Source: Bacteroidales bacterium UBA6828 (lineage in GTDB: Bacteria; Bacteroidota; Bacteroidia; Bacteroidales; Paludibacteraceae). From it: a stretch of DNA of 33,792 nucleotides. This document shows, piece after piece, positions 7,392-14,723 of the stretch; within the stretch, counting starts at the first letter, position 1; every line of letters starts with the position of its first letter. Below the pieces are notes generated by a model. That model ran no database searches. It was not told where the DNA came from and saw only the letters and a program-made list of their open reading frames with translations. The DNA lies in the NCBI GenBank assembly GCA_002452095.1, contig DKEG01000029.1:1-33792 (forward strand), in the 5' to 3' direction. Made by a program: the position numbers and the translations under genes.

Positions 7392-8619
7392 TTACAAATA
7401 TCTTCTTTATTTTCTTAAACGGTTTCAATAATATATATCCCAACCTATAGTATTTTGTCCCCTTCATACGCTTATTTTCTTCAATCATTCCTCGTCTATA
7501 TCCAAAATAGGAACTCATTTGATAGACCATTTCATTGTTGATACGCATAAGTTGTTCTAACGCAGATTCGTCTCGATTTGGAGAAAAATCTTGAGTTTTT
7601 CCAAGATATATGCGCCCACCATCGTTATGCTCCATAATATTTACCTCTACCGGGGAGAAACACATTCCAAAAGAACATACAGGTTTAGAACAAGGCTTAA
7701 TAGACAACAAATAAGGCGTTTCAACATCCTGTAATGGTTTTGTTCCTGAAATATCAATAGTAACATCATAATTTTGCAATACGCCAAATTTATGAAACGT
7801 CTCCAGTAACAATTCAAAATAAGCATCATACACTACATTTTCTTTATTGAAAGGATACAGTTTCAAATGCGAAGGATATTCCATCAAACAAGTTTGAAAC
7901 ATTTGAGTTGATTTTGTAAAATGTTCACCTGAATCTCCCATATTTGTCGCATACGCAACATAGGGTATCACAAAATACAAATCATTTTCTACCATATAAG
8001 AATAATAAAACTTCTTCCATGAAGACTTATCCGGCCAAACGGTACGGACATCCATCGGCAAACGATGTGATACTGGCTTATTGTCATTGTCTTTAAGCCA
8101 ACCTCGAAAACATCTCCATTGTTTCCTTATCCAAATTTGTCCCCAAGAAGATGGGACTTGAGCGAAGAAAGCATCCGCCCCATTATGCAAGGGTTCAAAA
8201 GGAGTTCCACTCAAGTCACAATTTTTTAAAAAAAACAATGATACTCCTGCTATTTTTTCTTCGTCTTGGTAGAAGGAAGTTGTCTGTACCGAATAGTCAT
8301 AGAAATACGGACTGACATACACGTCTTCCTCGAGCATAATAATAGCACCATACTGCTCAGTCAAGTCTCCACAGGACAGAATATGCGCCTTTAATCCTAT
8401 GTTTTCGGAATGAGTAATCACTCTCTTTTCACCATATTGCCACTCAAACTCTTCTGCTATTCTGGTGCATTGAGGATTGCCACCGCCATCCACACTGATT
8501 ACTAAAGGTATATTTTTATACCCTTTGTAATCCGCCTTTGCAATAGATTTCAATAGTCTCAGCAAGGCATCCGGTCGATTATATGTTGCCACTACAATGG
8601 CAGGATAAATGGTTGTCAT
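7384..8619 (-). CDS. GT-A glycosyltransferase with extended C-terminus
   Basis: This gene encodes 411 residues. The N-terminus YPAIVVATYNRPDALLRLL and the VISVDGGG...SENIGLKAH block are GT2-like. The metal-binding motif is EED at 97-99 (IIMLEEDVYVSPYF). This arrangement resembles GT2/GT13-type enzymes in which ExD replaces DXD and is followed by a SPYF segment. The region around SSWGQIWIRKQWRCF probably belongs to the acceptor-side domain. About 170 C-terminal residues have no recognisable domain and end in a basic stretch (KPFKKIKKIF) that could contact the membrane. Acceptor and sugar are unknown. A 68-nt gap separates it from the preceding gene. Confidence 0.78.
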   Translation of the reverse strand: MTTIYPAIVVATYNRPDALLRLLKSIAKADYKGYKNIPLVISVDGGGNPQCTRIAEEFEWQYGEKRVITHSENIGLKAHILSCGDLTEQYGAIIMLEEDVYVSPYFYDYSVQTTSFYQDEEKIAGVSLFFLKNCDLSGTPFEPLHNGADAFFAQVPSSWGQIWIRKQWRCFRGWLKDNDNKPVSHRLPMDVRTVWPDKSSWKKFYYSYMVENDLYFVIPYVAYATNMGDSGEHFTKSTQMFQTCLMEYPSHLKLYPFNKENVVYDAYFELLLETFHKFGVLQNYDVTIDISGTKPLQDVETPYLLSIKPCSKPVCSFGMCFSPVEVNIMEHNDGGRIYLGKTQDFSPNRDESALEQLMRINNEMVYQMSSYFGYRRGMIEENKRMKGTKYYRLGYILLKPFKKIKKIFVNE

Positions 8620-8687
8620 CTGCTGTACAAGTATTTTATAGAGCCAATACTAACTTATAAATAATCATTCTCACTTAAATTCTACAT

Positions 8688-9653
8688 CTATGTAGTTACC
8701 GAATACCACATTGAATGTAAAAATTTCCTTATAATAAATGTTGTCGTAAAAGATTGTGGGGCATTCCGCATAAAGTCAACCATATCTTTCAGAAGCAGCA
8801 CATTCCATTGACGTTGTTGAATACGTACACGAAGATTATCAAAATAATTCCGTGAGAAATTTTCAAAAAAGGTAACCAAATCCTCATCTTGCAGATTGTT
8901 TTGAAATAATTCTGCATAGATAAGGAAAGATTGCCTGTATTGTTGTTCCTTAGTCAGAGAAGAAAAAATGCCACTATCTTGACGACGATAAACGGCTCCT
9001 ACAAATGGCAAACAATAGCCCATGCCACAAGAAAGCAGATGATAGACATTGTGGACATCACGTGAATAATGATACCTTGCAAGTATATTCCAATCAAATA
9101 GTCCACGACGGTATAGAAGGGTATTAGTTTTCGTTATCCAACAATCAAACAAATTAATATGTTTCGTAAAAGCAAAGCCATCCGGATTTTTTCCTCCTGC
9201 AAAATAATCGGCAACATAATCATCTTCCCATGTTTGCTCATTCTGATTGTAGATACGATAACGATGGCAACACAAACTATACTCCTGATGTGTTTCGAGG
9301 AAAGAGACTTGTTTTTGGAGTTTGTGGGGGTCGGTCCAGTAGTCGTCGCCTTCGCATAGGGCAATGTATTTGGCACCGGTGGCATCGACGGCGGCATTCA
9401 TAATGCGGCCGAGAGAGCCATCCGATTTGGAGTATTGGTTCTCGGTTTCGTAGATTGGGCGTATGATGTCGGGGTACTTGGCAGCGTATTCGCGAATGAT
9501 GTCAGCAGAGTGGTCTGTAGATGCGTCATCGTGAACAATAGCCACAAAGGGGAAGTCGGTTTGCTGCATGACAAAGCCGTTGAGACAATCACGAAGATAG
9601 GGTTCGTGGTTGAAGACAAGGCACTTGATGGCTACGAGGGGAACATTTTGCAT
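8688..9653 (-). CDS. Family 2 glycosyltransferase (GT-A), mosaic composition
   Basis: This gene encodes 321 residues. VAIKCLVFNHEPYLRDCL, VHDDASTDHSADIIREY (about 40-56) and EGDD (101-104, in CEGDDYWTDPHKL) define a GT2 enzyme of the subgroup common in Bacteroides capsule loci. The C-terminal half (KTNTLLYRR, SRDVHNVYHLL) holds the acceptor side and is poorly conserved. The first ~120 codons (9290-9653) have about 50-58% GC and different codon use from the rest (about 30-40%). This suggests that the nucleotide-binding half was exchanged or converted from another copy. Only 35 nt separate it from the upstream nuclease-like gene and no terminator is seen there, so it probably reads through from that unit. 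Confidence 0.88.
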   Translation of the reverse strand: MQNVPLVAIKCLVFNHEPYLRDCLNGFVMQQTDFPFVAIVHDDASTDHSADIIREYAAKYPDIIRPIYETENQYSKSDGSLGRIMNAAVDATGAKYIALCEGDDYWTDPHKLQKQVSFLETHQEYSLCCHRYRIYNQNEQTWEDDYVADYFAGGKNPDGFAFTKHINLFDCWITKTNTLLYRRGLFDWNILARYHYSRDVHNVYHLLSCGMGYCLPFVGAVYRRQDSGIFSSLTKEQQYRQSFLIYAELFQNNLQDEDLVTFFENFSRNYFDNLRVRIQQRQWNVLLLKDMVDFMRNAPQSFTTTFIIRKFLHSMWYSVTT

Positions 9654-9688
9654 AGAACGTGGGGATTTATAGTCTTTTTCAAAAACAA

Positions 9689-10210
9689 TTAAACTTTAAC
9701 ACACGAACCCAATTCTTGCAATTTCGGATTATGTTTCCAATCATTTTCATCCACAACAATTAGAGCATCAATTATGGATTTTTTCCAGCGTTTAGATGGT
9801 CTATCACACGGAATATAACGTTGTAATTCTCCACGGAAATACGATTTCAGAGCCTTGTCAAAATTCAGAAGACAGACATATACTATGGGCTTATCTAATT
9901 TATTTTCAGCATAACGATATAAGAACGTGTCCCTATACTTATGCAACAAGTTATTACGCAACCAACTTTTTGTATGATATTTATTCTGCTTGGATTGTTC
10001 TCGTTCTTCTTTTAGTTGTGCAATACTTTCATCATCATAACACTTAACCTCAACCCACACATAGCATCTTGGCATTTCAATCATCACATCCACTGCCTTA
10101 AGGACACTTACCCCATGGAAAAATGGAGAATTATTATTTGTTTCATCAAATTTATATACCTGCAGTGCCTGCGGAATATCAAATCTATACCCTTCTATCT
10201 CCTTTACCAT
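9689..10210 (-). CDS. Putative PD-(D/E)XK nuclease-like protein paired with an ATPase
   Basis: This gene encodes 173 residues with no family name I recognise. The segment AVDVMIEMPRCYVWVEVKCYDD contains D41, E54 and K56 in the order D-(x12)-E-V-K. It is flanked by beta-strand-like hydrophobics, which is the PD-(D/E)XK nuclease signature. A basic helical region follows (about 65-95), then a strand (KPIVYVCLLNF) typical of this fold. It overlaps the upstream AAA ATPase gene by 7 nt, so the two are translationally coupled. By analogy with ATPase-plus-effector defence pairs, the ATPase could gate a nuclease effector. That is inference; the catalytic assignment rests on a short motif. There is no signal peptide, so it should be cytoplasmic. 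Confidence 0.6.
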   Translation of the reverse strand: MVKEIEGYRFDIPQALQVYKFDETNNNSPFFHGVSVLKAVDVMIEMPRCYVWVEVKCYDDESIAQLKEEREQSKQNKYHTKSWLRNNLLHKYRDTFLYRYAENKLDKPIVYVCLLNFDKALKSYFRGELQRYIPCDRPSKRWKKSIIDALIVVDENDWKHNPKLQELGSCVKV

Positions 10211-11214
10211 AAACCTTTTACTTGATTTGAAATTTCACGATCCAAGATATCAGCATAAGTTGCATCAATGGCATTGATTTTTAAGTCGCCAAACACCTCT
10301 GTGCTGTCGCAAAGGATGTCTCCTTCCTGATTTCTATACAATGTATGGTACATAATATCGTCTTTTGATATTGTTGCCATCTGCAACTCTTTCAACAAGA
10401 CATAATCGTGCGTACTTAAAAATATCTGCACTCCCATTCGTTGCAATTCCAATAGAATTTGTACTACAGTTTTTGCTAATTTAGGATTTAGATTAGCCTC
10501 CGGTTCATCCCAAAACAAGACAGAACCGTTGGTTAAAGAACCATTTAATATAAGTGTGTATAACAAACCTAACTTACGAAAGCCCTCTGCCAACAAAGAA
10601 AATTCCAATTCTCCAAATTTATTCTTGAGATAGAACGTTTCCTTTTTTACAATAACTTTTCCTGACATTGATTTACTCAATATATTGAGCAATCTCCGCA
10701 CCTCGGCAGAATACTTACCTCTCGGTACAGGAAGAAATGCTTTATCTATAATGTCAGCATAGACTTCCTCATAGCATAACTCTTTCTGTGCATACAGCGA
10801 TCTAAAGCCAGGAGCATTGGCAAGCATATCCTTTACAGGAATAAATGTGGCGTTTATTTTCGTGTCCTTCCACATACGAGAATTGATTTCTGTTCTCCCC
10901 AATGTAGTAATAGAGCAGGATAACATACGATCTTTATCCACATCATTCCTATAAACAGAAATTTTTCCCGAATTTCGTCCAACCTTACGATGTACCAAAC
11001 GACCAATAGACAGCGGCAAAAATACAGCCTTCAGTTTTTTATCAAAAGTTGTATCTACACGTTCATCGGACATATAGCACGCAGCATACAGGGCTTTCAT
11101 TATATGGGTTTTACCAGTACCATTTTCGCCTATCAAAACATTAATGCCTTTACCAAAGGTCATCTGCAAATTCGTAAATGCTGTAAAGTTCTCGGCTTTG
11201 ATTTTTGTTATCAT
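10204..11214 (-). CDS. AAA/ABC-type ATPase (AAA_21, OLD/RecF-like)
   Basis: This gene encodes 336 residues. It begins MITKIKAENFTAFTNLQMTF, the usual N-terminal strand of SMC/RecF/OLD-type ATPases. Walker A is GENGTGKT (29-36). An ABC-signature-like segment is LLAEGFRKLG (about 208-217). Walker B is VLFWDEPEANLNP with catalytic E237 following D236, and the switch His is H269 in FLSTHD. There is no C-terminal TOPRIM domain, unlike OLD nucleases, and the protein is short. Such stand-alone ATPases commonly act with a separate effector in phage-defence systems (e.g. Septu, PARIS), and here the partner would be the overlapping downstream nuclease-like gene. The gene has its own promoter at 11251-11281. 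Confidence 0.85.
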   Translation of the reverse strand: MITKIKAENFTAFTNLQMTFGKGINVLIGENGTGKTHIMKALYAACYMSDERVDTTFDKKLKAVFLPLSIGRLVHRKVGRNSGKISVYRNDVDKDRMLSCSITTLGRTEINSRMWKDTKINATFIPVKDMLANAPGFRSLYAQKELCYEEVYADIIDKAFLPVPRGKYSAEVRRLLNILSKSMSGKVIVKKETFYLKNKFGELEFSLLAEGFRKLGLLYTLILNGSLTNGSVLFWDEPEANLNPKLAKTVVQILLELQRMGVQIFLSTHDYVLLKELQMATISKDDIMYHTLYRNQEGDILCDSTEVFGDLKINAIDATYADILDREISNQVKGLW

Positions 11215-11250
11215 AATTTCGTATTGATTTTATTCTATATAATGGCGTTG

Positions 11251-11281
11251 CAAATATAGTCATTAATTCCCACATACGCAA
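11251..11281 (-). promoter_or_regulatory. Promoter of the ATPase/nuclease-like/glycosyltransferase unit
   Basis: On the minus strand TATATTTG (11251-11258) matches TAnnTTTG, and TTG (11279-11281) is placed exactly 20 nt upstream. It lies about 37 nt before the ATPase ATG. With no clear terminator down to 1698, it may serve the whole nine-gene run. Confidence 0.7.
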
Positions 11282-11343
11282 CAGACTACTATCAATTTAT
11301 GAATTTCTCTGTTTCTCTTCCTGTATCTCTTCTTGTAGAGCCT

Positions 11344-11754
11344 TTAATCCTTTTTGAGGTCGTTGTAGATGGTGGTGCGGACGAAGGTGTTGAGTTGGTG
11401 GTAGGTTTTGCGGAGGGGAGATGCAGGGTCTGCGGGGTCGGTGTGTTCGGGGTGCTTGAGTTGTGCTTGGAAACGCTGCTCCCAATAGGCACGACGAGGA
11501 GAATCGGGGGCTATCTCGGCAGTAGTACGGCGGCTTGCCTCGGCAAACAAGTCGATATGACGCTGCTCGGCAGGCGTGGGCGGGTTCTTCTTACGGTCGC
11601 GTGGATTGGCTACGATATACGCCTCCTGCGGTCCCGTAGCAATAACCTTGCCGCGCTCGTCACGGTATCGCTTGCAACGGAAAACGGTTTCTCCTTTCTT
11701 GGAGATTTTGCCTTTGAGGCTCTCTACAGGGTCTATTAAATTCGCTTTGCTCAT
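11344..11754 (-). CDS. Small protein of an uncharacterised paralogous family (copy C)
   Basis: This gene encodes 136 residues from ATG at 11754 (MSKANLIDPVESLKGKISKK). A longer frame begins at 11796, but its extra 14 codons are encoded by a hairpin-forming segment (11762-11774) and add nothing family-like, so 11754 is preferred. It shares DPxxxLxGK(I/L)S(R/K)K and a later F-E/A-A-Arg-rich helix with the 1159-1494 product, plus a weaker C-terminal match. It is highly charged and Pro-rich in the middle (RDRKKNPPTPAEQR), with no signal peptide. Function is unknown. Together with copies A and B it flanks accessory region A. Its promoter (11835-11864) uses bases of the 76-bp repeat as the -33 box. 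Confidence 0.7.
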   Translation of the reverse strand: MSKANLIDPVESLKGKISKKGETVFRCKRYRDERGKVIATGPQEAYIVANPRDRKKNPPTPAEQRHIDLFAEASRRTTAEIAPDSPRRAYWEQRFQAQLKHPEHTDPADPASPLRKTYHQLNTFVRTTIYNDLKKD

Positions 11755-11834
11755 AATGTTGGCGGCAGAGCCGCGATAATGGTTCGCTTCGCTCACGTTA
11801 GTGGCTGTGCGTTGATGGTTATACGATAGTGCTA

Positions 11835-11864
11835 CAAAGATACAAATTATTTTTTGTAATCCAA
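11835..11864 (-). promoter_or_regulatory. Promoter of small-protein gene copy C
   Basis: On the minus strand TATCTTTG (11835-11842) is a -7 box, and TTG (11862-11864) lies 19 nt upstream. The -33 box sits inside the right copy of the 76-bp repeat. Confidence 0.65.
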
Positions 11865-11928
11865 AATATCGGTATGATTTTTCGGAATATAATCCAAAAA
11901 GTCAGTAGGAAAATTCGGATTAGGAGCC
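11853..11928. repeat. 76-bp direct repeat, right copy
   Basis: This is the same-orientation partner of 1631-1706 at an offset of 10,222 bp, with no gaps and 11 mismatches. The internal inverted repeat is present with one mismatch (TTTTCGGA / TCCAAAAA, 11879-11900). Confidence 0.85.
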
Positions 11929-12161
11929 ATTGACAAGTGGTTTCCTATCCATGAATGGCATTGGAATTCTCCATTAAAGACCATATAAAGGACCATTAAA
12001 AACATTAACGGGTATGGGGTTCCGTTAATTGACCTTTCATTTGCGTTATTTTTCTACTCCATACATACTCGTTAAATGACAAAGTAGAAATTCTCCTTTA
12101 CTGACTATTGGTCCGGTTTATATGGTACATTTATACGGCATACATACGACAAAGTATCGGG

Positions 12162-12183
12162 AATCACCTACTAATCACCTACT
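12162..12183. repeat. Two tandem 11-bp units, AATCACCTACT
   Basis: AATCACCTACT occurs at 12162-12172 and again at 12173-12183. The second unit contains the stop codon of the pyruvyl transferase gene read on the minus strand. A closely related 11-bp unit is repeated three times at 33032-33064. Confidence 0.8.
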
Positions 12184-13416
12184 CTTGTTAGCACAAAGTA
12201 AGGACATTATAGTATCCCTCAATAGCGACTGTCGTATAGCCTTTGCTTTTGTTATATTGTTGGTATATGCAACACTATTATACAAGCCTATTTGTTCAGC
12301 ACGTATGGTCTTATATTGTGTTTCCAATTTTACAAAAGCATCAAGTAAAGAGCCTGCACAAAACAAACTGCCCCCCCCATTTGCGAAGCACCATTCTACA
12401 ATAGAATAAGCCTTATTCGCTCCGTATTCGCCACATATATCATTCACTATATGAATAACAGGAATAGCACAGCTCAATGCTAAAACCAAGCCATGGTAAC
12501 GCCCTGTAATGACAAAATCAGCACCATTGATTAATGCCAAAACATCTTCAAACTTCGGGAACAAATCAGATGATATATCATAATAGTCTGCATACGCACT
12601 TAAAGAACTACAATACTGAGCCTGCTCATTACCAAAATGCACCAAGTCAAACGGCATATAAAACAAACGACATCCATACCACTCATAAAACATCCGAGAA
12701 AAATAGCCAATCATATCGGCATTGTTTTTTAAGTTCTCCATCGGAACGAAAGGCTCTATGAGGACATAAGGAGTTTCTATCGGAGCAAGTACAGATTTGA
12801 AATTGTCCCATCGTTGATTTGGAATTAGCAAATCATCAGGACACCATTTTGCTGATAATTTCAGTTCTCTATTTGCCACAACCAAGGACTGCTTGTCACG
12901 GACAGGAACAGTTGCATTAACTCCTTCAAACAACGACTTATACCACTCTGCAAATTCTCCCAAAGGTCCAAGTCCCTGGGTCATAAAACGAATCGGTTTA
13001 TTCAAACTTTTAGCGAGATAAATAATCGTTGCGATTTTTGCAATTTTTTCCGTTCTATATGCCCAAAAAGAATTTATCCACCCACCACCGGAAATAATCA
13101 ACACATCTATTGCCTTTACATACTGGATGACCTCATCTAAATTACGACAACCATTCAAAATAGCGTCTTCAGAGTACTTGTAAATTGCACCATCAAAAAA
13201 ATAATTTTCCTTGACTTGCACCACACAATAATCAACTTGTATCTCGGTACAATAAGCATCTAATTGTACCTTAGGCCAATTATAATTATAAGAAAAAACG
13301 GTTATATGATTACAATGTAAATCATAAATGTCGTTGATAAGAATGCCATAATCTCCCAAATTTGCAGAACCATAAGGTCCTACAAAGCCAACATTGCTAT
13401 GCTGTAAACTTGTCAT
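12175..13416 (-). CDS. Polysaccharide pyruvyl transferase family protein
   Basis: This gene encodes 413 residues. The family (CsaB/WcaK-type, PF04230) is recognised from several blocks. They are the N-terminal GPYGSANLGDYGI (about 13-25), the SGGGW block near residue 110, FMTQGLGPLG (about 144-153), PVRDKQS and, near the C-terminus, ITGRYHGLVLALS. Members transfer pyruvate from phosphoenolpyruvate to a hexose as a ketal, which makes the glycan acidic; some act instead as GT-B-like transferases on other substrates. The protein is cytoplasmic. The gene begins directly after the stop codon of the ATP-grasp/HAD gene (TAAATG, no gap), so it is translated with that unit. It is the last gene of accessory region B, and its stop lies within an 11-bp tandem repeat. 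Confidence 0.88.
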   Translation of the reverse strand: MTSLQHSNVGFVGPYGSANLGDYGILINDIYDLHCNHITVFSYNYNWPKVQLDAYCTEIQVDYCVVQVKENYFFDGAIYKYSEDAILNGCRNLDEVIQYVKAIDVLIISGGGWINSFWAYRTEKIAKIATIIYLAKSLNKPIRFMTQGLGPLGEFAEWYKSLFEGVNATVPVRDKQSLVVANRELKLSAKWCPDDLLIPNQRWDNFKSVLAPIETPYVLIEPFVPMENLKNNADMIGYFSRMFYEWYGCRLFYMPFDLVHFGNEQAQYCSSLSAYADYYDISSDLFPKFEDVLALINGADFVITGRYHGLVLALSCAIPVIHIVNDICGEYGANKAYSIVEWCFANGGGSLFCAGSLLDAFVKLETQYKTIRAEQIGLYNSVAYTNNITKAKAIRQSLLRDTIMSLLCANKSR

Positions 13417-14697
13417 TTACACTCTCCAATCCAATAAAAACTCAAAAGCATCAGCATCAAAAACCGGTAATCCTAATGCATTGCGTACCTCTGTACGTTC
13501 CTTGAACATATTGTCTATAAAAATAGCATTTTGTACCTTTATATACTTTGATTTGGGGGTATTTTCTTCCACGGCAATAATATCCTCAAAAAGATTTTCA
13601 CTAATAGCGTACTTCCGTAAGGAGTCGTGAATGTTGCACATATGCCTTGTAAGCAAATGTACCTTCTTGCCTTGATTATGGCACTGATATAGGAAAAACA
13701 TTGCTAACGTATTAACTTTTCCCCGCAAAGTAATCGTATCATCAAAATCAATATACACATCTGTATAATCTATATGAAGATCATAACGACTGACCAAAGA
13801 GCGATTGCACAGAACTTGATTGCCATTGTCATAGATATTTGTATCATAACCCAATGCAGCATAGACGGTAAGAAGAGGAAGATTAACTCCTTTGGCACGC
13901 GTCATACACATCGTTCCTGCGCATCGAGCAGAAATCTCCATAAGTTTCAAACGTCCATTTTTATCTTCCCGTAACTGGAAATACCATAATCCTAAAAAAG
14001 AAAGTTTGTTATTGATACATTCTGCGATATGTTGGATTTCGTCCGTCACCTGTATTGTTCTACCGGAAGAAGTTATCCCGCCAAAAACACTATCTCTCGT
14101 ACGTGGCGACACATAAGAAAGAATACCATTTCTGTCCGTAAAACAATCTACTGTATATTCCTTCCCCGGTAAATACTCCGTAATAAGAAATTTACTGAAG
14201 TCAATGTTTGCCAACTGCATAATCTCATCACACCTAAATGCCCCATGTGAGCCTTCTCCTTCATCCGGCTTTACAAATGCAGGTAACACAACTTCTTCCA
14301 TATTAGAATAGCGTTGTGGAATAAAATCACATTCAATGAATGTATTATGTGTTAATATCTTGCTTCTGCAAATGCGCATTGTTTGCACATCCTCCTGCAC
14401 AATCTTGGCATGCAATTGATTTTTATGTTCTGCCAAATAGAGCGCGATGGTATCATGTGTAGTAAAAATAAGATCAATCTGATGATTATCCAAATACTCA
14501 TTAAAGATTGTCAGGAAGTTAGCATCCGAACAAAATGGCAATGTACAATCATAATTAGCATAAATAAATTTTCCATGTCGCTGTACGGAACTTGCACCAT
14601 AGACGTTAACATTGAAACAATATGACAATGCATCATGCAATTCATTGCTATTCGTTTCGCACGGAAATATCAATACATTTATCTTACCGTCCTTCAT
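13417..14697 (-). CDS. ATP-grasp ligase fused to a HAD-like phosphatase domain
   Basis: This gene encodes 426 residues. Residues ~1-300 are an ATP-grasp domain of the carbamoyl-phosphate-synthetase/PylC type. It has FVKPDEGEGSHG (141-152), ITEYLPGKEYTVD (172-184) binding ATP, and LMEISARCAGT (252-262) at the Mg-binding end. Residues ~311-426 are a HAD domain, with motif I DFDDT (317-321), motif II LLTRH (348-352) and motif IV FIDNM (393-397). The ligase half would join a carboxylate to an amine with ATP through an acyl-phosphate. The HAD half could remove a phosphate from the same substrate or product (inference). Its neighbours, an aminotransferase-like protein, WbqC and a pyruvyl transferase, place it in glycan modification. 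The stop abuts the next gene with no gap. Confidence 0.82.
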   Translation of the reverse strand: MKDGKINVLIFPCETNSNELHDALSYCFNVNVYGASSVQRHGKFIYANYDCTLPFCSDANFLTIFNEYLDNHQIDLIFTTHDTIALYLAEHKNQLHAKIVQEDVQTMRICRSKILTHNTFIECDFIPQRYSNMEEVVLPAFVKPDEGEGSHGAFRCDEIMQLANIDFSKFLITEYLPGKEYTVDCFTDRNGILSYVSPRTRDSVFGGITSSGRTIQVTDEIQHIAECINNKLSFLGLWYFQLREDKNGRLKLMEISARCAGTMCMTRAKGVNLPLLTVYAALGYDTNIYDNGNQVLCNRSLVSRYDLHIDYTDVYIDFDDTITLRGKVNTLAMFFLYQCHNQGKKVHLLTRHMCNIHDSLRKYAISENLFEDIIAVEENTPKSKYIKVQNAIFIDNMFKERTEVRNALGLPVFDADAFEFLLDWRV

Positions 14698-14723
14698 AAT
14701 TCACCAAATACAAAAAACTATGA

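Larger units (their letters stand above)
11797..12174. other. 378-base gene-free stretch between accessory regions A and B
   Basis: This stretch holds the promoter of copy C and the right copy of the 76-bp repeat. It also has a run of CCATTAA-type units (11971-12008), a hairpin ATTAACGG (12004-12011) / CCGTTAAT (12022-12029), and the start of an 11-bp tandem repeat (12162-12183). I see no gene and no clear U-tract terminator. Confidence 0.6.
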
